Assembly: GCA_022829145.1 (NCBI GenBank)
Contig: CM040755.1
Location: 8,379,063 to 8,443,062, forward strand
Reading direction: 5' to 3'
Length of the DNA: 64,000 nt
Origin: Albula goreensis
Lineage: Eukaryota; Chordata; Actinopteri; Albuliformes; Albulidae
Every line of letters begins with the position of its first letter. Positions within the stretch are counted from its first letter, which is position 1. The position numbers and the translations under genes were made by a program. The notes below the pieces were generated by a model. The model saw nothing but the letters and a program-made list of their open reading frames with translations. It was not told the DNA's origin and did no database searches. Positions 12,600 to 24,670 of this stretch are shown here, piece after piece.

Positions 12600-12881
12600 T
12601 AAGCGGAAAGAAAAACATTCCCGTCGCAGGGAAGTGGTGGACTGAACGGGGGGTTTAGGTGTTGCCGTCGTTCAGTCTTTTCCCCTCTCCGGTCCTGGGT
12701 TGTTAAAAAGCAGCAGAAGATCTCGACTCTGCGTGAAGAAGAAAGCTCGAAATCCCACTCCCAACGTACAGGAGCGCAACGTACAGGGATGTTTCAGTGA
12801 TACAGTCGAGGACTTGCGGAGTGAGTGAGATCCGCCAAAGGGCTGAAGCACTCTCGTCTCAGCTTTGTGAAGGAGAATAAA
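12600..12881 (+). promoter_or_regulatory. nav2: Candidate internal promoter and 5' UTR for CH-less nav2 isoform
   Basis: This stretch has more CpG than the flanking intron (GCCGTCG, CTCGAC, GCGCAACG, GTCGAGG) and a TTAAAAAG TATA-like word near 12701. It runs directly into an ATG at 12882 with A at -3. A TGA at 12822-12824 closes the frame upstream, so the coding part starts inside this exon. The transcription start is not determined. Confidence 0.4.
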
Positions 12882-13356
12882 ATGCTTCAGCAGCCAGTAT
12901 CAAAGCAGGGGGGAAACCCCACAGAGACCAGCGTTAGAGAAGGGTCTCCTGGCGGGACGCGACCCAAGCTTTCGGTGAGCGGCATCGGACCCCAGCATCT
13001 GCCCACAAGCACGAGCCTCACTCACCGCGCCCCGGACTCCACCTGTAATCGGGCCAACCCGCTGGGCATCCTGAAGTCCTCCACATCTTTAGGGGGCGCT
13101 CTTCAGAGGAGGGGGCTCTGCTGGCCTAGCCGCAAGGGGAGTCGCATCCCCACCCTGAGCAGGAAGAGTCAGGCAGAAGGCGGTGGAACAAAGCACTCTG
13201 GGAAAAGGGTGACCTGGGAGAAGTCCTGCATAGAGGCATCCAGGCGTGGCCGTCTGTACCAGGTGCACATGCAGCAGACCTGCGTCTGGGATGGCATCGC
13301 CCGCCTCAACGAGGAGATCCTCCTGACCATGCTCGACATTTACCAGAAACACGAGA
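12882..13356 (+). CDS. nav2: Alternative first exon of nav2 encoding a new N-terminus with SRIP motif
   Basis: ATG at 12882 opens 158 codons plus one base: MLQQPVSKQGGN at the start and LTMLDIYQKHE at the end. The donor is A|GTAAGC. Its phase 1 end matches the exon at 14336 exactly, giving YQKHE-S-EDPEARRLRTVKN, so the product would enter the normal Nav2 frame while lacking the CH domain and the large SxIP exon. It has its own RKGSRIPTLSRKS, an SxIP motif in a Ser/basic setting, and a C-terminal helical-looking segment (WDGIARLNEEILLTMLDI). NAV1, which naturally lacks a CH domain, has a similar acidic/hydrophobic stretch just before its LDPESQRKRTVQN, a likeness recalled rather than aligned. 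No acceptor in the right phase was seen upstream, so a first exon fits better than a cassette. Confidence 0.68.
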
Positions 13357-14335
13357 GTAAGCCCTCGAGACTCCCTGTAACGGCCGCCGTTTGGCTACAC
13401 TTGTGGGTTGTTGAACTTTCCCTTTTTATAGCGAGGCTCTCTGTATAGACAAAGCTTGCTTTGCTTGAAGAATAATACATTTGCTAATGCCTTGTAAGAG
13501 TTTGAGCCTTGTTAATGTTTTCCTGCTCTGTAAACATTAAGTCAAACATTTTCTTTTTGCAGCGAAACTGACGTAAATGTAAAACTTTGAAAGGGGAGGT
13601 AGGTCTTAAGGTTGGGGCAGAGGTACACAAAGCCTTCATCAAAGGGAAAGTTTAAAAAAAAAACTGTGCCTGTGAACTGCCATTAAGGAATTATGGCAGT
13701 TGTAAAAGGGCAGGTTTGGTGCTCTGAATGGGCTCATTTGTGTTCCTCAAGACGGCTGGAATGCCTGCGATCAGAGAGTTCTCTCTGACCCTTTTCCATG
13801 TCACCACGGGGAGCTTTCCCAAAGCCCAGCCCCGCCATCGCTCGCAGCTCCCTGCGGACCCCATCGCCCCCTCGTAATCAACGGATGACTTCTAATCCTT
13901 CCAGTAACACGTCCAGAAGCTTGCAGTTTGTGGTTATTGGAGTTATGCGCAATCGCAGACATGCACACGCACGTACGCAGGCATGGATGCGATGCGAGTT
14001 CTTTACTTCAGCTTTCTTACCAACAGCCAGTATGAGTTGACACTGGAGAATGTTTAATCTATTGTCTGGAGAAGAAAACTCACCATGGAGCATTACGTGT
14101 GATAAGGTGTGTTCAGAATTTCCATCTAATGGTTAGGCTTTGCAAGTAGCCACCTGCTGCATAGGAAAGTGCACCATATATGGCAAATGCTGTAAAACAG
14201 AGTCCTGTGGCTCACGCTAATACCCTCTGTCGTCTTTAGCGTTTGACAGACTGGGACCTATTTTGGCAAGTCCAAATGAAGCACCAGTTTTTTTTTTTTT
14301 TTTTTTTTTTTTTTAACTGAATGTATTTTTTCTAG

Positions 14336-14444
14336 GTGAAGATCCAGAGGCCAGACGGTTAAGAACAGTGAAGAACATTGCGGATCTCCGGCAGAACCTG
14401 GAGGAGACAATGTCCAGCCTGAGGGGGACACAGATCACACACAG
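14336..14444 (+). CDS. nav2: nav2 exon (EDPEARRLRTVKNIADLRQNLEE)
   Basis: A 109-nt exon, phase 1 in and phase 2 out. GT from this exon completes Gly (or Ser from the alternative exon), then EDPEARRLRTVKNIADLRQ and NLEETMSSLRGTQITH. This block is among the best conserved in all three vertebrate Navs. Acceptor TTTTTTCTAG, donor ACAG|GTAATA. Confidence 0.97.
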
Positions 14445-16933
14445 GTAATAGGCATGGTTCCCACACTTTGTTCTAAATTTGATGACTTTACAGGGACTTA
14501 TACAAAGGCAAATAAATGGTTTGGAAGTTCTTAGAAATTATATTTGGACAGAGGTTCTTGTGAAAATATTTAGGTAGAAAGAGGTAATACTGAGAGAATT
14601 ATTTTCATCGATATTGTAGCGTATATTACTTGGCTTTAATGATGATTATTTGCAGCAGTATATCCTGCTGTGCTGTTTATATGCTTCCTTGAATTTTGGA
14701 GGTTGGACTCTCCAAAGGACCTGAATGGAGCCTTGAATTTGTGCCGTGGTAAGTGTGGGGAACGTGTAGATGTAGAATTGGACATCACAGATGTCAGTAG
14801 TACCTTCACATCACCTATGCAGCGCGTGTGTGGGCATGGGAGAGCGTGGAGGAGGCACTCCACCACCGTATGTACATAAAGGTTCCTCTTTACTCGCCAT
14901 GGATGGCAGTAAATTAACCCGGCCGCCTCCCAGGCGGAAAGCTAAATTCTAGCTGAGGATTGTAAAAGCGAATTGTAGGTGGTGCTGTTTGGACAAGTAA
15001 TGGAATTTATTGCTCCTGCAGGGTAGTGAAGCTAATCTGAATGGCCAGGCGCTGTGATTTGCAATGGAAAGTGTTACGGGTCCCACTTTGCCGTGGGGGA
15101 GGCCGCCATCTACTGTGTATTCAGCATTATGGCTGTCGCTGGGGCTGGCACTGCCAGCGTAGCATAATGCATTACTGCGCTCGTGGAAGAGGGTAGCGGC
15201 TTAGGAGGGCAAATGGAAAATATGGCTTGAAGTATAGCTGATGGTGGTTTGGGAAAATGCGACAGGTGGCTGCACAGGCAAGTGGTGGAAGGGTATTATT
15301 ATGGTTAGGGAGCTGGCTTGTTACTAGGAAGCTATCAGTTCCCAGGTAGGACACTGCTGTTGCACACTTGAGGAAGGTGATTTACCTAAGTAGCTTCAAT
15401 TAATAGCCATCTGTATGGATAGTAATGTAAAACATGTAAACCTTGTAAGTTGCTGGGGATGATACATGCCTAAAATGTAAATACAAATGGGTTGAAGTTG
15501 AGTCTTGTTTTCCAATGCAGGGCAGTTGTATGGGAATATTGTAGGTAGGTGTACTGATTGTTTTGTTTTATAGGTACAGACACTGGGTGCTGGGTAAGGG
15601 TATAGACACTGGCTCCCTTGGTCAGCACTTTTGGGTTTAGAGAGGCGGAGGTTTGTCTTGGTCCGGGCCGGGCTGTCGGGTCTTTGTGTCCCGAGATGAG
15701 TGTGAAGAGGCTCTCACACTCAGTCCGGGACCCGTCCATGAAATCATCCCGGAATGGCTGAGGGGGGGGACCCCTGCGGCTCCCCCCCCCCCCGACCTTG
15801 GGACAAAGCCCGTTTTGTTCCCGGAGACGATAAAAAAAAGATACAAAACTGTCCCGGTGGGAGTGTTCTGAAGTGCCACTAAATATTTTTTCAATCTTGC
15901 GCTTTGTGAGTGAATGGGATGAAATACTGCCAGCGCTATTGTCCGGACAGTGGCAGGCTCTTCTCAGCGGATAACCCAACTGGGCTGATGGGTCGGCTTT
16001 GATTCAGGCTCTTGACCCTCCGCCCCTCCTCACTGTGAGCTGTGCCCATACAGAGGGCCTGCCAGTTAATCTGCAGACAGCCCCATATGCTGGGAAGCCC
16101 TGTTTAGAGACCAGGGCAAGTATCTACAAACATGTCTTGTGTTGGAGTGGTTCACTGAATTAAATAGATTGTATTATTTGATAATGCTTAATGTATCTGT
16201 TGAGATTGCGATTAGGATTTTGAGGAGTATCAGCAGAATAATGATTATTATGAATACTTGTTGCCGTGGAAGTCTGTAATATAGGGCAGTTTCACATATC
16301 TTTCATTTTACATATTATGCATTTATACAGGTATATACTTACGAGAGCAGTTAAGGACTTTCATGAGTGCAGCAGTATCCTTTCTGGGACTCAGACCTGT
16401 AACTTTCCAGCAACACTGAAGTTCCTGACCGCTGCCACCCCGCATAAATAATCCAATAACTTTCAGAGCAAAAACAGGCAGAACTCCCAGGAGCTTGGCT
16501 CGTGGCCAGTTATTAACAAGCCAACTCCAGTGTCTATTCTTGGGATGGTCTTTGGCCCGGCCAGGCACAGAGCCCTGGGAACTACAGACAGGGGTCTGTG
16601 AATCTGCTTCAGAGAGTGCTCAGAGAATGCTTAGACAGTTGTTTAGGGGTCTGTTTTTTGTTTCCCATGAAAGGGCATGGTGTATTTGTGCACTTCAGAC
16701 AAGTCTCTCACCCCCTGAAGAGTCATTTTCATTTGATAGACAGGCTGCGTGCCTTACCAGGACATGTTTATGTCTGGCCTGCTTGATTGACAAGCCCAAT
16801 GGACGACAGGGGTGTGTTAGTCTCGGGGTGTTTGCGTGACTCAGCTCAGAGACGTCTTCTCAGTTTTGCCCCCCCCCCCAAACCCCTCCCAACTGCTGCC
16901 TAACCCACACGACTTTGCCCTGTTTCTCCCCAG
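14445..16933 (+). other. nav2: nav2 intron
   Basis: No exon or clear mobile element was seen. A homopolymer C run at about 15781-15793 and a C run near 16868 are the only low-complexity features of note. The acceptor is TTTCTCCCCAG. Confidence 0.8.
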
Positions 16934-17320
16934 CACCTTGGAGACCACCTTCGACAGCAACGTCACCACGGAGGTCAGCAGCCGCGGTGTCCTCAGCATG
17001 TCCTCCCGCTCCACACCGCTGTCGTGGCGACTGGGCCAGACCAGCCCCCGGCTGCAGGCGGGTGACGCCCCCTCAATGGGGAATGGCTACCCGCCCCGGG
17101 CCAACGCCAGCCGCTTCATCAGCTCGGAGAGCGGACGCTACCTGTACTCCGGCCCCTTGCGCAGGCAGCTGGCCGCGCGTGGCAGCGCCATCAGTGCCTC
17201 AGACCTGGCCGACAAGGTGGAGGAACTGGACCTGGAGGCCATCGGCGTGGACGCCCCTGGCTACATGAGCGACGGCGACGTGCTAAGCAAGAACGTCCGC
17301 GCCAATGACGTCACCAGCGG
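16934..17320 (+). CDS. nav2: nav2 exon (STLETTFDSN...GYMSDGDVLSKN)
   Basis: A 387-nt exon, phase 2 to phase 2. It reads TLETTFDSNVTTEVSSRGV, then TPLSWRLGQTSPRLQAGDAP, SMGNGYPPRANASRFISS, ESGRYLYSGPLRRQLAARG and DAPGYMSDGDVLSKN. Human NAV2 is nearly identical across these blocks, while NAV3 has SLGAGYPRSGTSRF, which supports the NAV2 assignment. The exon is GC-rich relative to its introns. Donor GCGG|GTGAGT. Confidence 0.97.
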
Positions 17321-18560
17321 GTGAGTCCTGCAGTCCATCAGACAAGCCCTCACAGTAACCACATGTCATATAGGGCTTTCTGGTCCTGATCATGGCCTTA
17401 TATTATGTCTTTGTTTCAACAGCTTTATAATACTACATTAGTGTTGGTACAACAGGCACAGTAGTTAGCAGTAGCAAAGGTTTTCAAACTTATTTATATA
17501 TTAAAAACGATAAGACAATGCCCTCTTCATAGTTATTATGAATAGGGTCATTCAGTTTTGTTTTGTTTTTTTTGGCTTTGCTTTGTGTTCATTGTGCCAA
17601 AATGTCACTAGATGGCAGTGTTGCAGTTGCCTGTGCTGCTGTTTTCTAGGTCACGACCCACTGGCTGGCCAGATGTAATCATGTGTTGTCAAAGCACTGT
17701 GTTTATGCAGCTTTTTACTCTTTTTCCATTTTCTTCTTTTATAGAATGGTACCTAGTATTTTGGTATCCCTGTCTGTCCCTCTATTGTCTACTTTAATTT
17801 CACTTCTTAAAAAGAAGTGGTTTTCCTGGATTTTTTTGAACAATGTGTGTGAATGAACGAATGAAAGGCTTAATCTTGGCAATATGGACAGTCATCAGCT
17901 TTGTCTGGTCTGTGGGTATAACCTTTTACTGACTGTCACTGTGAAGGAGACATAATAGCCCTGAACATTCTTCTGTATGCCAGGTCAGTTTGCACACATA
18001 TCAGAGTGGGACTGCAGAAAAGCTAAGATGCCACTCCTGAAAAAGAATCATGGTTATGGCTGTGGTTATGACATTATTATGTCCAGGAAATATGCAGTCG
18101 GTCATTGTTGAAATAGTCACAGCTGGGATGGAAGTATGTGGTTAAACATCAGCCAAAATCATGAAGAGAGAATGAAGTAGGTGGCTGGGTGTTTGAGTCC
18201 TAGCCACACCATTAGCAGCTATGGCGAGATGTCCGCACTGGCAAGGCAGTGATTGGCTCGGTCTAGCCCTTTGTTGAGCTAGCCAGTTCAGCGATCTCAT
18301 GTCTCTTTAGGTGACACTCCTGCCCAACTGGGCACCTGTAAGTACATGGACCAAGTATATTTCATTGTCAATATGTAATTTCCAATAGTGGAGAACAGGC
18401 ATGCTTGTTTGATGTGTGGATCTGTGACGGCTCCTTCTTGGGTCTGAGGGAGAAAGACCCAGTGATGTGAGTGATAAGTTCAGCGTGGGTGTTAATTTCA
18501 AAAAAGGGAGAAACATAAGAGAGGTTAGGATTTGTCAGGCTGTTTTAGCTGGTATCGGGA

Positions 18561-19080
18561 CAGTTAATGACATTACATTACATTAAAGGCATTTGTTAGA
18601 TGCTCTTATCCAGAGCAGTCAAAGTGTATATGACTGGTACAAAAAAAGTGCAAAGAGAACCCTAGAGAGGGGTGAAGTCCAAAGTGCCAAAGGTGACAGC
18701 CAATATCAGGACCCCCTATAGACTAATCTAGTAAAGGAAAAAACAACAACAACAACCCAGGTTAAAAACAAATTACAGTTTACAAAACGAGTACAGATAA
18801 GTGCAGGGAACATTACAAAGAGCAAGGGAGGGGAGGGGAGAGGTGCAGCCTGAAGAGGTGAGTCTTCAGTCTGCGCTTGAAGGTGGCCAGTGTCTCTGCT
18901 GTTCTGACCTCCATGGGCAGGTCATTCCACCACCGGGGGTGCCAAGACAGACAGCAGGCGGGTTAGCACAGACATTAGCGCAGACTCCTCTCCTGTTGAT
19001 GTCCCCATGATCTGCCCGATGCACTGACGCTGTGTGGAGCAGGACGGTCAGGGTCATGTGAGGTTGAAGCGCGGAGTAAA
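18561..19080 (-). mobile_element. 3' remnant of an L2-type LINE, 5'-truncated
   Basis: On the minus strand, 18951 down to about 18850 encodes RWWNDLPMEVRTAETLATFK then RRLKTHLF, the typical C-terminal tail of a non-LTR ORF2 (WNxLPxxVRxxxxLxxFKxxLKTHLF). Downstream on that strand comes a 3' UTR ending in a CTCTGGATAAGAG-like word and AATGTAATGTAATG, the short repeat tail used by fish L2-type LINEs and the SINEs that borrow their tails. The 5' edge near 19080 is uncertain and the element is too short to be active. The upstream part on the minus strand has no clear protein match. Confidence 0.7.
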
Positions 19081-19270
19081 AATAATCTTCTCATGGGAGA
19101 CATTCCTGGCCAACACAGGGGACACCAGTGAAGGACTGATTTATGGGAGATTGACAGAGTGAATACATGTAATGCTGAGGTGGAAACACCACTATATATA
19201 AGTTGTAAAGTCGCATGATACATATGCAGTATGTTTCATGAAAAAAAAAAACCCATCCCATAAATATAAT

Positions 19271-19471
19271 GTGTGTGTGTGTGTACGTGCACACATACAC
19301 ATGCACCCATTTGAGTGTGTGTGTGTATTTGTTTGTGTTTGTTGTGTGTGTGTTGTGTGTTTGTGTATGTGTTTGTCCTTGCTTGTGCATGTGCCTATGT
19401 GTGTGTGCCTGTGTGTACGTGTGAGTTTGTGTCCGTGCATGCTGATGTGCGTGTGTGCATGCGTGTGTGTA
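19271..19471 (+). repeat. Imperfect GT-rich microsatellite
   Basis: TG dinucleotides with many TTTG, CATG and ACGTG interruptions over about 200 bp. It lies some 200 bp beyond the LINE remnant. Confidence 0.9.
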
Positions 19472-22080
19472 TCACACCATTAGCTTCTGCTAATGCATCA
19501 GCTATAATGGAAACATGCTTTTCCAAACTTTGATTTAATTCATTTAAAAAAAAAATACATTTCTGTATAGCTTGAAAGAATTTAGGATGTTTTTTTAAAA
19601 CCGTTCCTGATGTGTACTTACTGAATGTAAAATTGCACTGTCATCTTCGGTCTGCTGGTTGAAAGAGGTATTTTGAGCTCTCATTCTTCAAAGTAAAGAT
19701 TAATCTCGTTCTCTTTGAAAAGAAAATCAATTTTTGATTCACACGCTACCAAAAAGTTAAGAGGTTGCTTAGTGTGCGCTGTTTGAGAAATGACCTGCCA
19801 AGTGCAGATAATGTATTACAATACATAACATTAAAAAAAGTGGAGTTCTTAACTTTTTAACTGTCACATTTAAGAAGGAAAACTAAGTCAGATGGATTTT
19901 AATTTGCAATCTCTTGGAGGTAATGTGGGGGAATGCATGTGACCACACACAGGAAAAAAAAAAGCCTTTTAGCTCAGAGACGCAAGTTCACTCAAACCTG
20001 CTGGATCCTTTCAGAGTTTGCCAAATGCGGGTGAGGCTATGTTTGCAGCCCAGCTGCTGACTTTAAAAATGATAACAGCAAGTCCAGGTTACCTTCCAAG
20101 AAGTGTGGAGCATTTTTTTTTTCTTTTTAACTGCTGCCTCTGAGTGTGTGGAAGGAGCCACCTGCATACCTCAGCCTTTTATGCACACCACAATCAACCA
20201 GCTTTTTAAAATTATATTCCCTTTGAGGATCCAACACCAGTACAGGGGAGTTGAGGGAACATGATCTCCTTTCACTTGAGGAAACCGTGTCTGATGATTT
20301 ATTATAAGGTGCCATTGTAATAAAAGATGAAACAGTGTTATTTTAGAAAAGACACACAGGAAGATTTGGCAAGAGTTCTGAACAATTAATGACCAAGAAA
20401 TAGTGATGGTTATGTTAGCACTTTCTTCCAACAGATAATCACAGGACTCGCAGATTTTAAAATAGCACTTTCAAGGTTGCAAAATTACATTAGCGAGGGA
20501 TATGAAAGAGGGTTTAGCATTACATTTAAAAGCCTTTGAAAATGAGGGCTGTTCTGAATTGCTGTATGAATGAGCAGCTACAGCAGTAACGTTCAGCAAC
20601 CGCAATGTGAAATGGAGATGGGTATAGGGGAAGGACATCTTAGCCAAGGGAGTAACTACAAAATACAGTATAGCAAACTCAATTTTTCCCTTTGATGATG
20701 ATCATGATGATAATAACAATAATAATACACAATTGGCATGGAAGTCTAATTGAGATTTAATGTCTGTTATAAATGAGACCTTACACACACAGGACAGGTT
20801 AACCAGAATAGAAGAAAACCAAATAAAAAGAAATAAAACATGTCAGGATGTATACAATACAATGCCTTAAGTACAGGACCAATATTCTGAAAACCAAACA
20901 TATGAAAATAAAAATTGGGTGCTTAAAATTGATAAACTTGTGTTCTGAATGAACTTACTCTGAGGATGTTATCATGGTTTGTATGGTTAATATCTGATAG
21001 GGCGGAAACCAGGCCTTGTGGAAACGTTTCCATTAGTGACCCTGGTCGTTAATTTATAGCCTGGCCTGGACTGACAGGGCTGTGGGCTGCACTCTGTGCT
21101 GCTAACTAACTGAGATAATGTAGGTCAGAACCCTAAATAAACACCCGTCCAGAATCACCCTGACTCATGGCCTTACAGACTCAGTAACCTTGATGAGATG
21201 CTGGACCAGTCATGAGACGTTCCTGGGTAATTGATGGAGGGTGACATTAGCGGTTGTTTAAATGGGTGTCTGGGGAATCGTAGCTAGCACAATGGTTTTC
21301 ACAATGTCAATATAGCAATACCTAGAAGACGCTGTGTACAAGTTGGGACTATAGCGAGGTGCCCTCCAACCCGATGAGTTAAAAAAGGATGATTAATCTC
21401 TAAGGTTCCACCCCTGGCACCAAGCAGTTAATGATAAACCATTGCTCATCTCTGCTTTTTTTACGAGGCCGTTCAGGCACATTTACAGACGACCTCACCC
21501 TGCTCTTCATTGGCCTGTTACAGGTCTGTCTAGTTTTTCCAAACACACTTCCTATTTTAGGCCGTTGCCTAAACGAAGGAATCGGCTGATGTCTTTGTTA
21601 CGAGTAATTTACCTCTTTTGAGATTTAATTAGAGATTGTGACCCACAAGATGGCTTTTGTTTTCAGAAGACGTATATAACATGTGCATGCTTTGCTTTAC
21701 TCATTCCCTGTTATCTCTAGGTTTTTATTTTTCTCTGTTGTTTATTTCATATATGTCAGGTCCAGAATCTGTAACACTGATCCATGTCCTTATGGTTCTG
21801 GTTGTTTAATTTTTGTCAGCAATTAGATTTTAACAAAGCAAGTGTGGCCAGTCCAAGCTGGGATGGGACCCAGATTAGTCAGTTGTTTAGTGGTGCAGGA
21901 TCGGTCAGTGTTCTGCCCAGGATCCAGTCTGGGTGAAGGAGAAATCCTAATCTGTGAGAGCAGCCCTTAATGTTTTTGTCTGCAGTTAACTGCTTACAAT
22001 AACAAAACAGAGATAATGTGATGGATGTGCTTTGGTTCACCACACATGGTAATCAGCACCACAGGCTATACTGTGGATCC

Positions 22081-22400
22081 ACCCCTTCGTCCCTTCCCCC
22101 TTTCCCCCTTTCCCCAAATGCCTACCTTCCCCCCCCGTTAGAAGCCCCCTTCCCTCCCTCCCTCACTCCCTCCCCCTCTCCCTCCCACCATCTCTTTTCT
22201 CCCTCTTCAACCACTGGAGGTCTCCTGCCCCAGCCTGCCTCACCCTCACAGTGCTGCGACTTGCTGAGGTGATTCAGAGCCTCAGTGTTCTTAATAGGCC
22301 TCCCCTTCTCCTCCTTCTCTCTCTCTCTCTCTCCTTCTCTCTCCCTCTTTCCTCTCACTCTCTTTCTCTCTCACGCTCTCTCTTTCATACTCTCTCTCTC
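22081..22400 (+). repeat. Pyrimidine-rich tract: C-runs then (CT)n
   Basis: 22091-22115 has four C-runs separated by two or three T, so the minus strand could form a G-quadruplex. 22311-22400 is CTCTCT-rich. The long purine/pyrimidine strand asymmetry makes shadow frames on both strands. Confidence 0.85.
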
Positions 22401-24547
22401 ACCAAGGAGCTCACTAGGCAACAGGGACTTTTCTGTGACAGGGCTACAGGAGGGAGAGAGGCCACATTCCAACACTGGACACACACTTATGGTGGCCTGG
22501 AGGGAACAGGACACCCACAGGCACACGCACACACACATACACACACACACAAAGATACTGCATTTGACTGGAGAGATTGCACTCCTCAATAGGATTTGCA
22601 GGCTTTGTTACTGAAAATTACCTTATCAGAGTGTGGCAAGCCAAATACATAACCTGGATTTCTTTGTTTGGGCTTGGAGTTCCACTGCTTAGATGTTCAA
22701 TGCGGAAAGGTATGTCACATGATTTAATGGTTGCTAACTAAAATAATTGTTTTCAGTCACTGAACTGTTTACAGTCATAGTCCATGTTGATAATGATGTA
22801 GTTGCTTTTAGAGTGTTCTCTAAAATGTTCTTTCTTTTATATGTCCTGACAAGTAGCAGCACTCTTTGGCTGAGTGTTTTAATTGTGTTGGGTTTAGGGT
22901 CCTGCTTTTGTTGTGAGTGTAGGTGTGCTACCATTTCTAACAACCTTCAAAAAATCTCTGAACAAAAGAGGAGCAGGGGTAACCAGTTGTCATCATAACA
23001 TTTTGCTCTCATGTGCTATTCAACATTTTCATTGTTTTTTTTTAAATATTCATAATTGACAGTTAATTGTATTTTCTGCTCACTGATATTCTAGACACAT
23101 AATAGTGAAATTTTCAATGAATGTTGAATAAATTATGACTGCCCATTCAAATGATCTTGAAGTTTTGTTGTCATGGACATCACGTTTTCCCAGTCTCTGA
23201 AAGAGGTTGTAAGTGCTTTTGGGTATAACTGGCTCAGGTGGGTTTTATTTGATAGGAATTTACACAAAGGAACACTATGCTCTATCATTGCCTGACAGCC
23301 CCTGCCTTAAGTGAGAGGATAACCAGCCCCAAATGTAACCTCAGTACGTTTAAGCATGTTTCAGTCTGCCCTAGAAAATAGTTATCTTAGAGCAGATAGC
23401 TATCTCTGAGCTCAACTGCATTAAGAGACTGAATCAGTCTGATTCAGTGTATGTTGAACTGCTCAGTTGTTTGTTCACTTTCCTGGTTTGAGAGGTTTTT
23501 CCTTCTTTCTCTTCCAGCCTTAATTTTCTTCAGGGGTCTCACAACAGGGTAAATATTTATGATGGGGTTGTGTTGACTTGAGAAAGTTTATTTAACCATG
23601 AAAGGCTTCTGTCCACATACATCTGCCGTTCATGTGCAGAGTCTGTTCCGGGCCCGATGACCTTGGCTCCTTGCTCTCGCTTTATCAAGCCATGGTCAAT
23701 CTGAACTTCATTTCACATGTTAGAGTGTGTGCTTGCTGTGGTGACATTAGTGACCGTGGCAACGGGAGTCTCCATGGTGCTTTGTCCCAGCCAAACAAGC
23801 AGCAGCTTTTGATTTGCAAATCAGGAAAATCAATTACAGACTTGATGGCCGTTGTTTAAACAGGAAGTCCATGTGAATATTGCATGTAATCTTTGAGATC
23901 TTGACAGGAGAATGAGGTGACATGATGCTATAAATAGATCAAGCCACTGTATGACACCAGAGTCAAACTAATCACTGTATTTCTGATTAAAGAGCAAAAC
24001 CTTTTTATTGATCAGTAGTCAATCATATACTTATTTAACAAAAGTGCTGCCCATTTTATGTTTCATGATACTTAATTCTCCCATTACTGCACTGATGTAA
24101 CTGCATGACTTCAGATGGTGTAACAGCTGCACTGTCGTGTATCTAGAACAACTAACATTGGTAAAAAAAGAGAATTTTTTCCTACAAATAGAGAGAATTT
24201 TGATTTTTCCAGAGGGACACATCCTGTCAGCCCATTTATTCTACTTGCATACATTTAATGTATTTGCTTTGGACACAGTTTTCCATTTCTGCATTGTTAA
24301 AGTGCTTTTTATTGGCTTAGTTTCCAGTGTGAAATGACAAATATTTCTCTGCTTACAGTCATCCCTAAAGCGTGACAATAATGACTTTCCCGTTTGCTTA
24401 AGAGGGCTGTGCTGCAAATGGCAGAGCTGACCTGACTGCATGTGATTGCATTGTTTACAGTAGGTGTGGGTGTGTGTGTGTCTTTGTGTGCGTGTGTAGA
24501 TCAGGTGTCTGAATTTGAATATTAAACAAAACGCTCTCTCCCTGCAG

Positions 24548-24670
24548 CTACATGACAGACGGGGGGCTGAGCCTGTACACCCGGAGGCTGAACCGCCTGC
24601 CGGACGGAGTGGCGTCCGTCAGAGAGTGCCTCCAGCGCAAGGCGTCCACGGGCCAGGGGGATGCTGACAG
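24548..24670 (+). CDS. nav2: nav2 exon (YMTDGGLSLYTRRLNRLPDG)
   Basis: A 123-nt exon, phase 2 to phase 2. C completes Gly, then YMTDGGLSLYTRRLNRLPDG and VASVRECLQRK, ending GDAD plus AG. Human NAV2 has YMTDGGLGLYTRRLNRLPDG. The symmetric phase means it could be skipped without frame loss. Donor ACAG|GTGAGT. Confidence 0.97.

Larger units (their letters stand above)
10830..14335 (+). other. nav2: nav2 intron containing an alternative first exon
   Basis: Holds an interrupted (GT)n stretch at 11595-11640, another at 12529-12565, a CTG-rich stretch near 12320, the alternative first exon 12882-13356 with CpG-containing upstream sequence, and a run of 27 T at 14288-14314 just before the acceptor TTTTTTCTAG. 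Nothing else is recognised. Confidence 0.85.
17321..24547 (+). other. nav2: nav2 intron, 7.2 kb
   Basis: Contains the LINE remnant (about 18561-19080), an imperfect GT-rich tract (19271-19471), a C-run and pyrimidine-rich region (22081-22400) and ordinary AT-rich sequence. No exon was seen. The acceptor is CTCTCTCCCTGCAG. Confidence 0.85.

Noticed and set aside
15470-15979. 169-codon minus-strand frame with Gly/Pro runs
   Set aside because: Driven by a C homopolymer; no homology or splice support.
18180-18310. B-box-like GTGTTTGAGTCC, possible SINE
   Set aside because: No A box, no tail, and the neighbouring LINE tail is on the other strand. Evidence is too thin.
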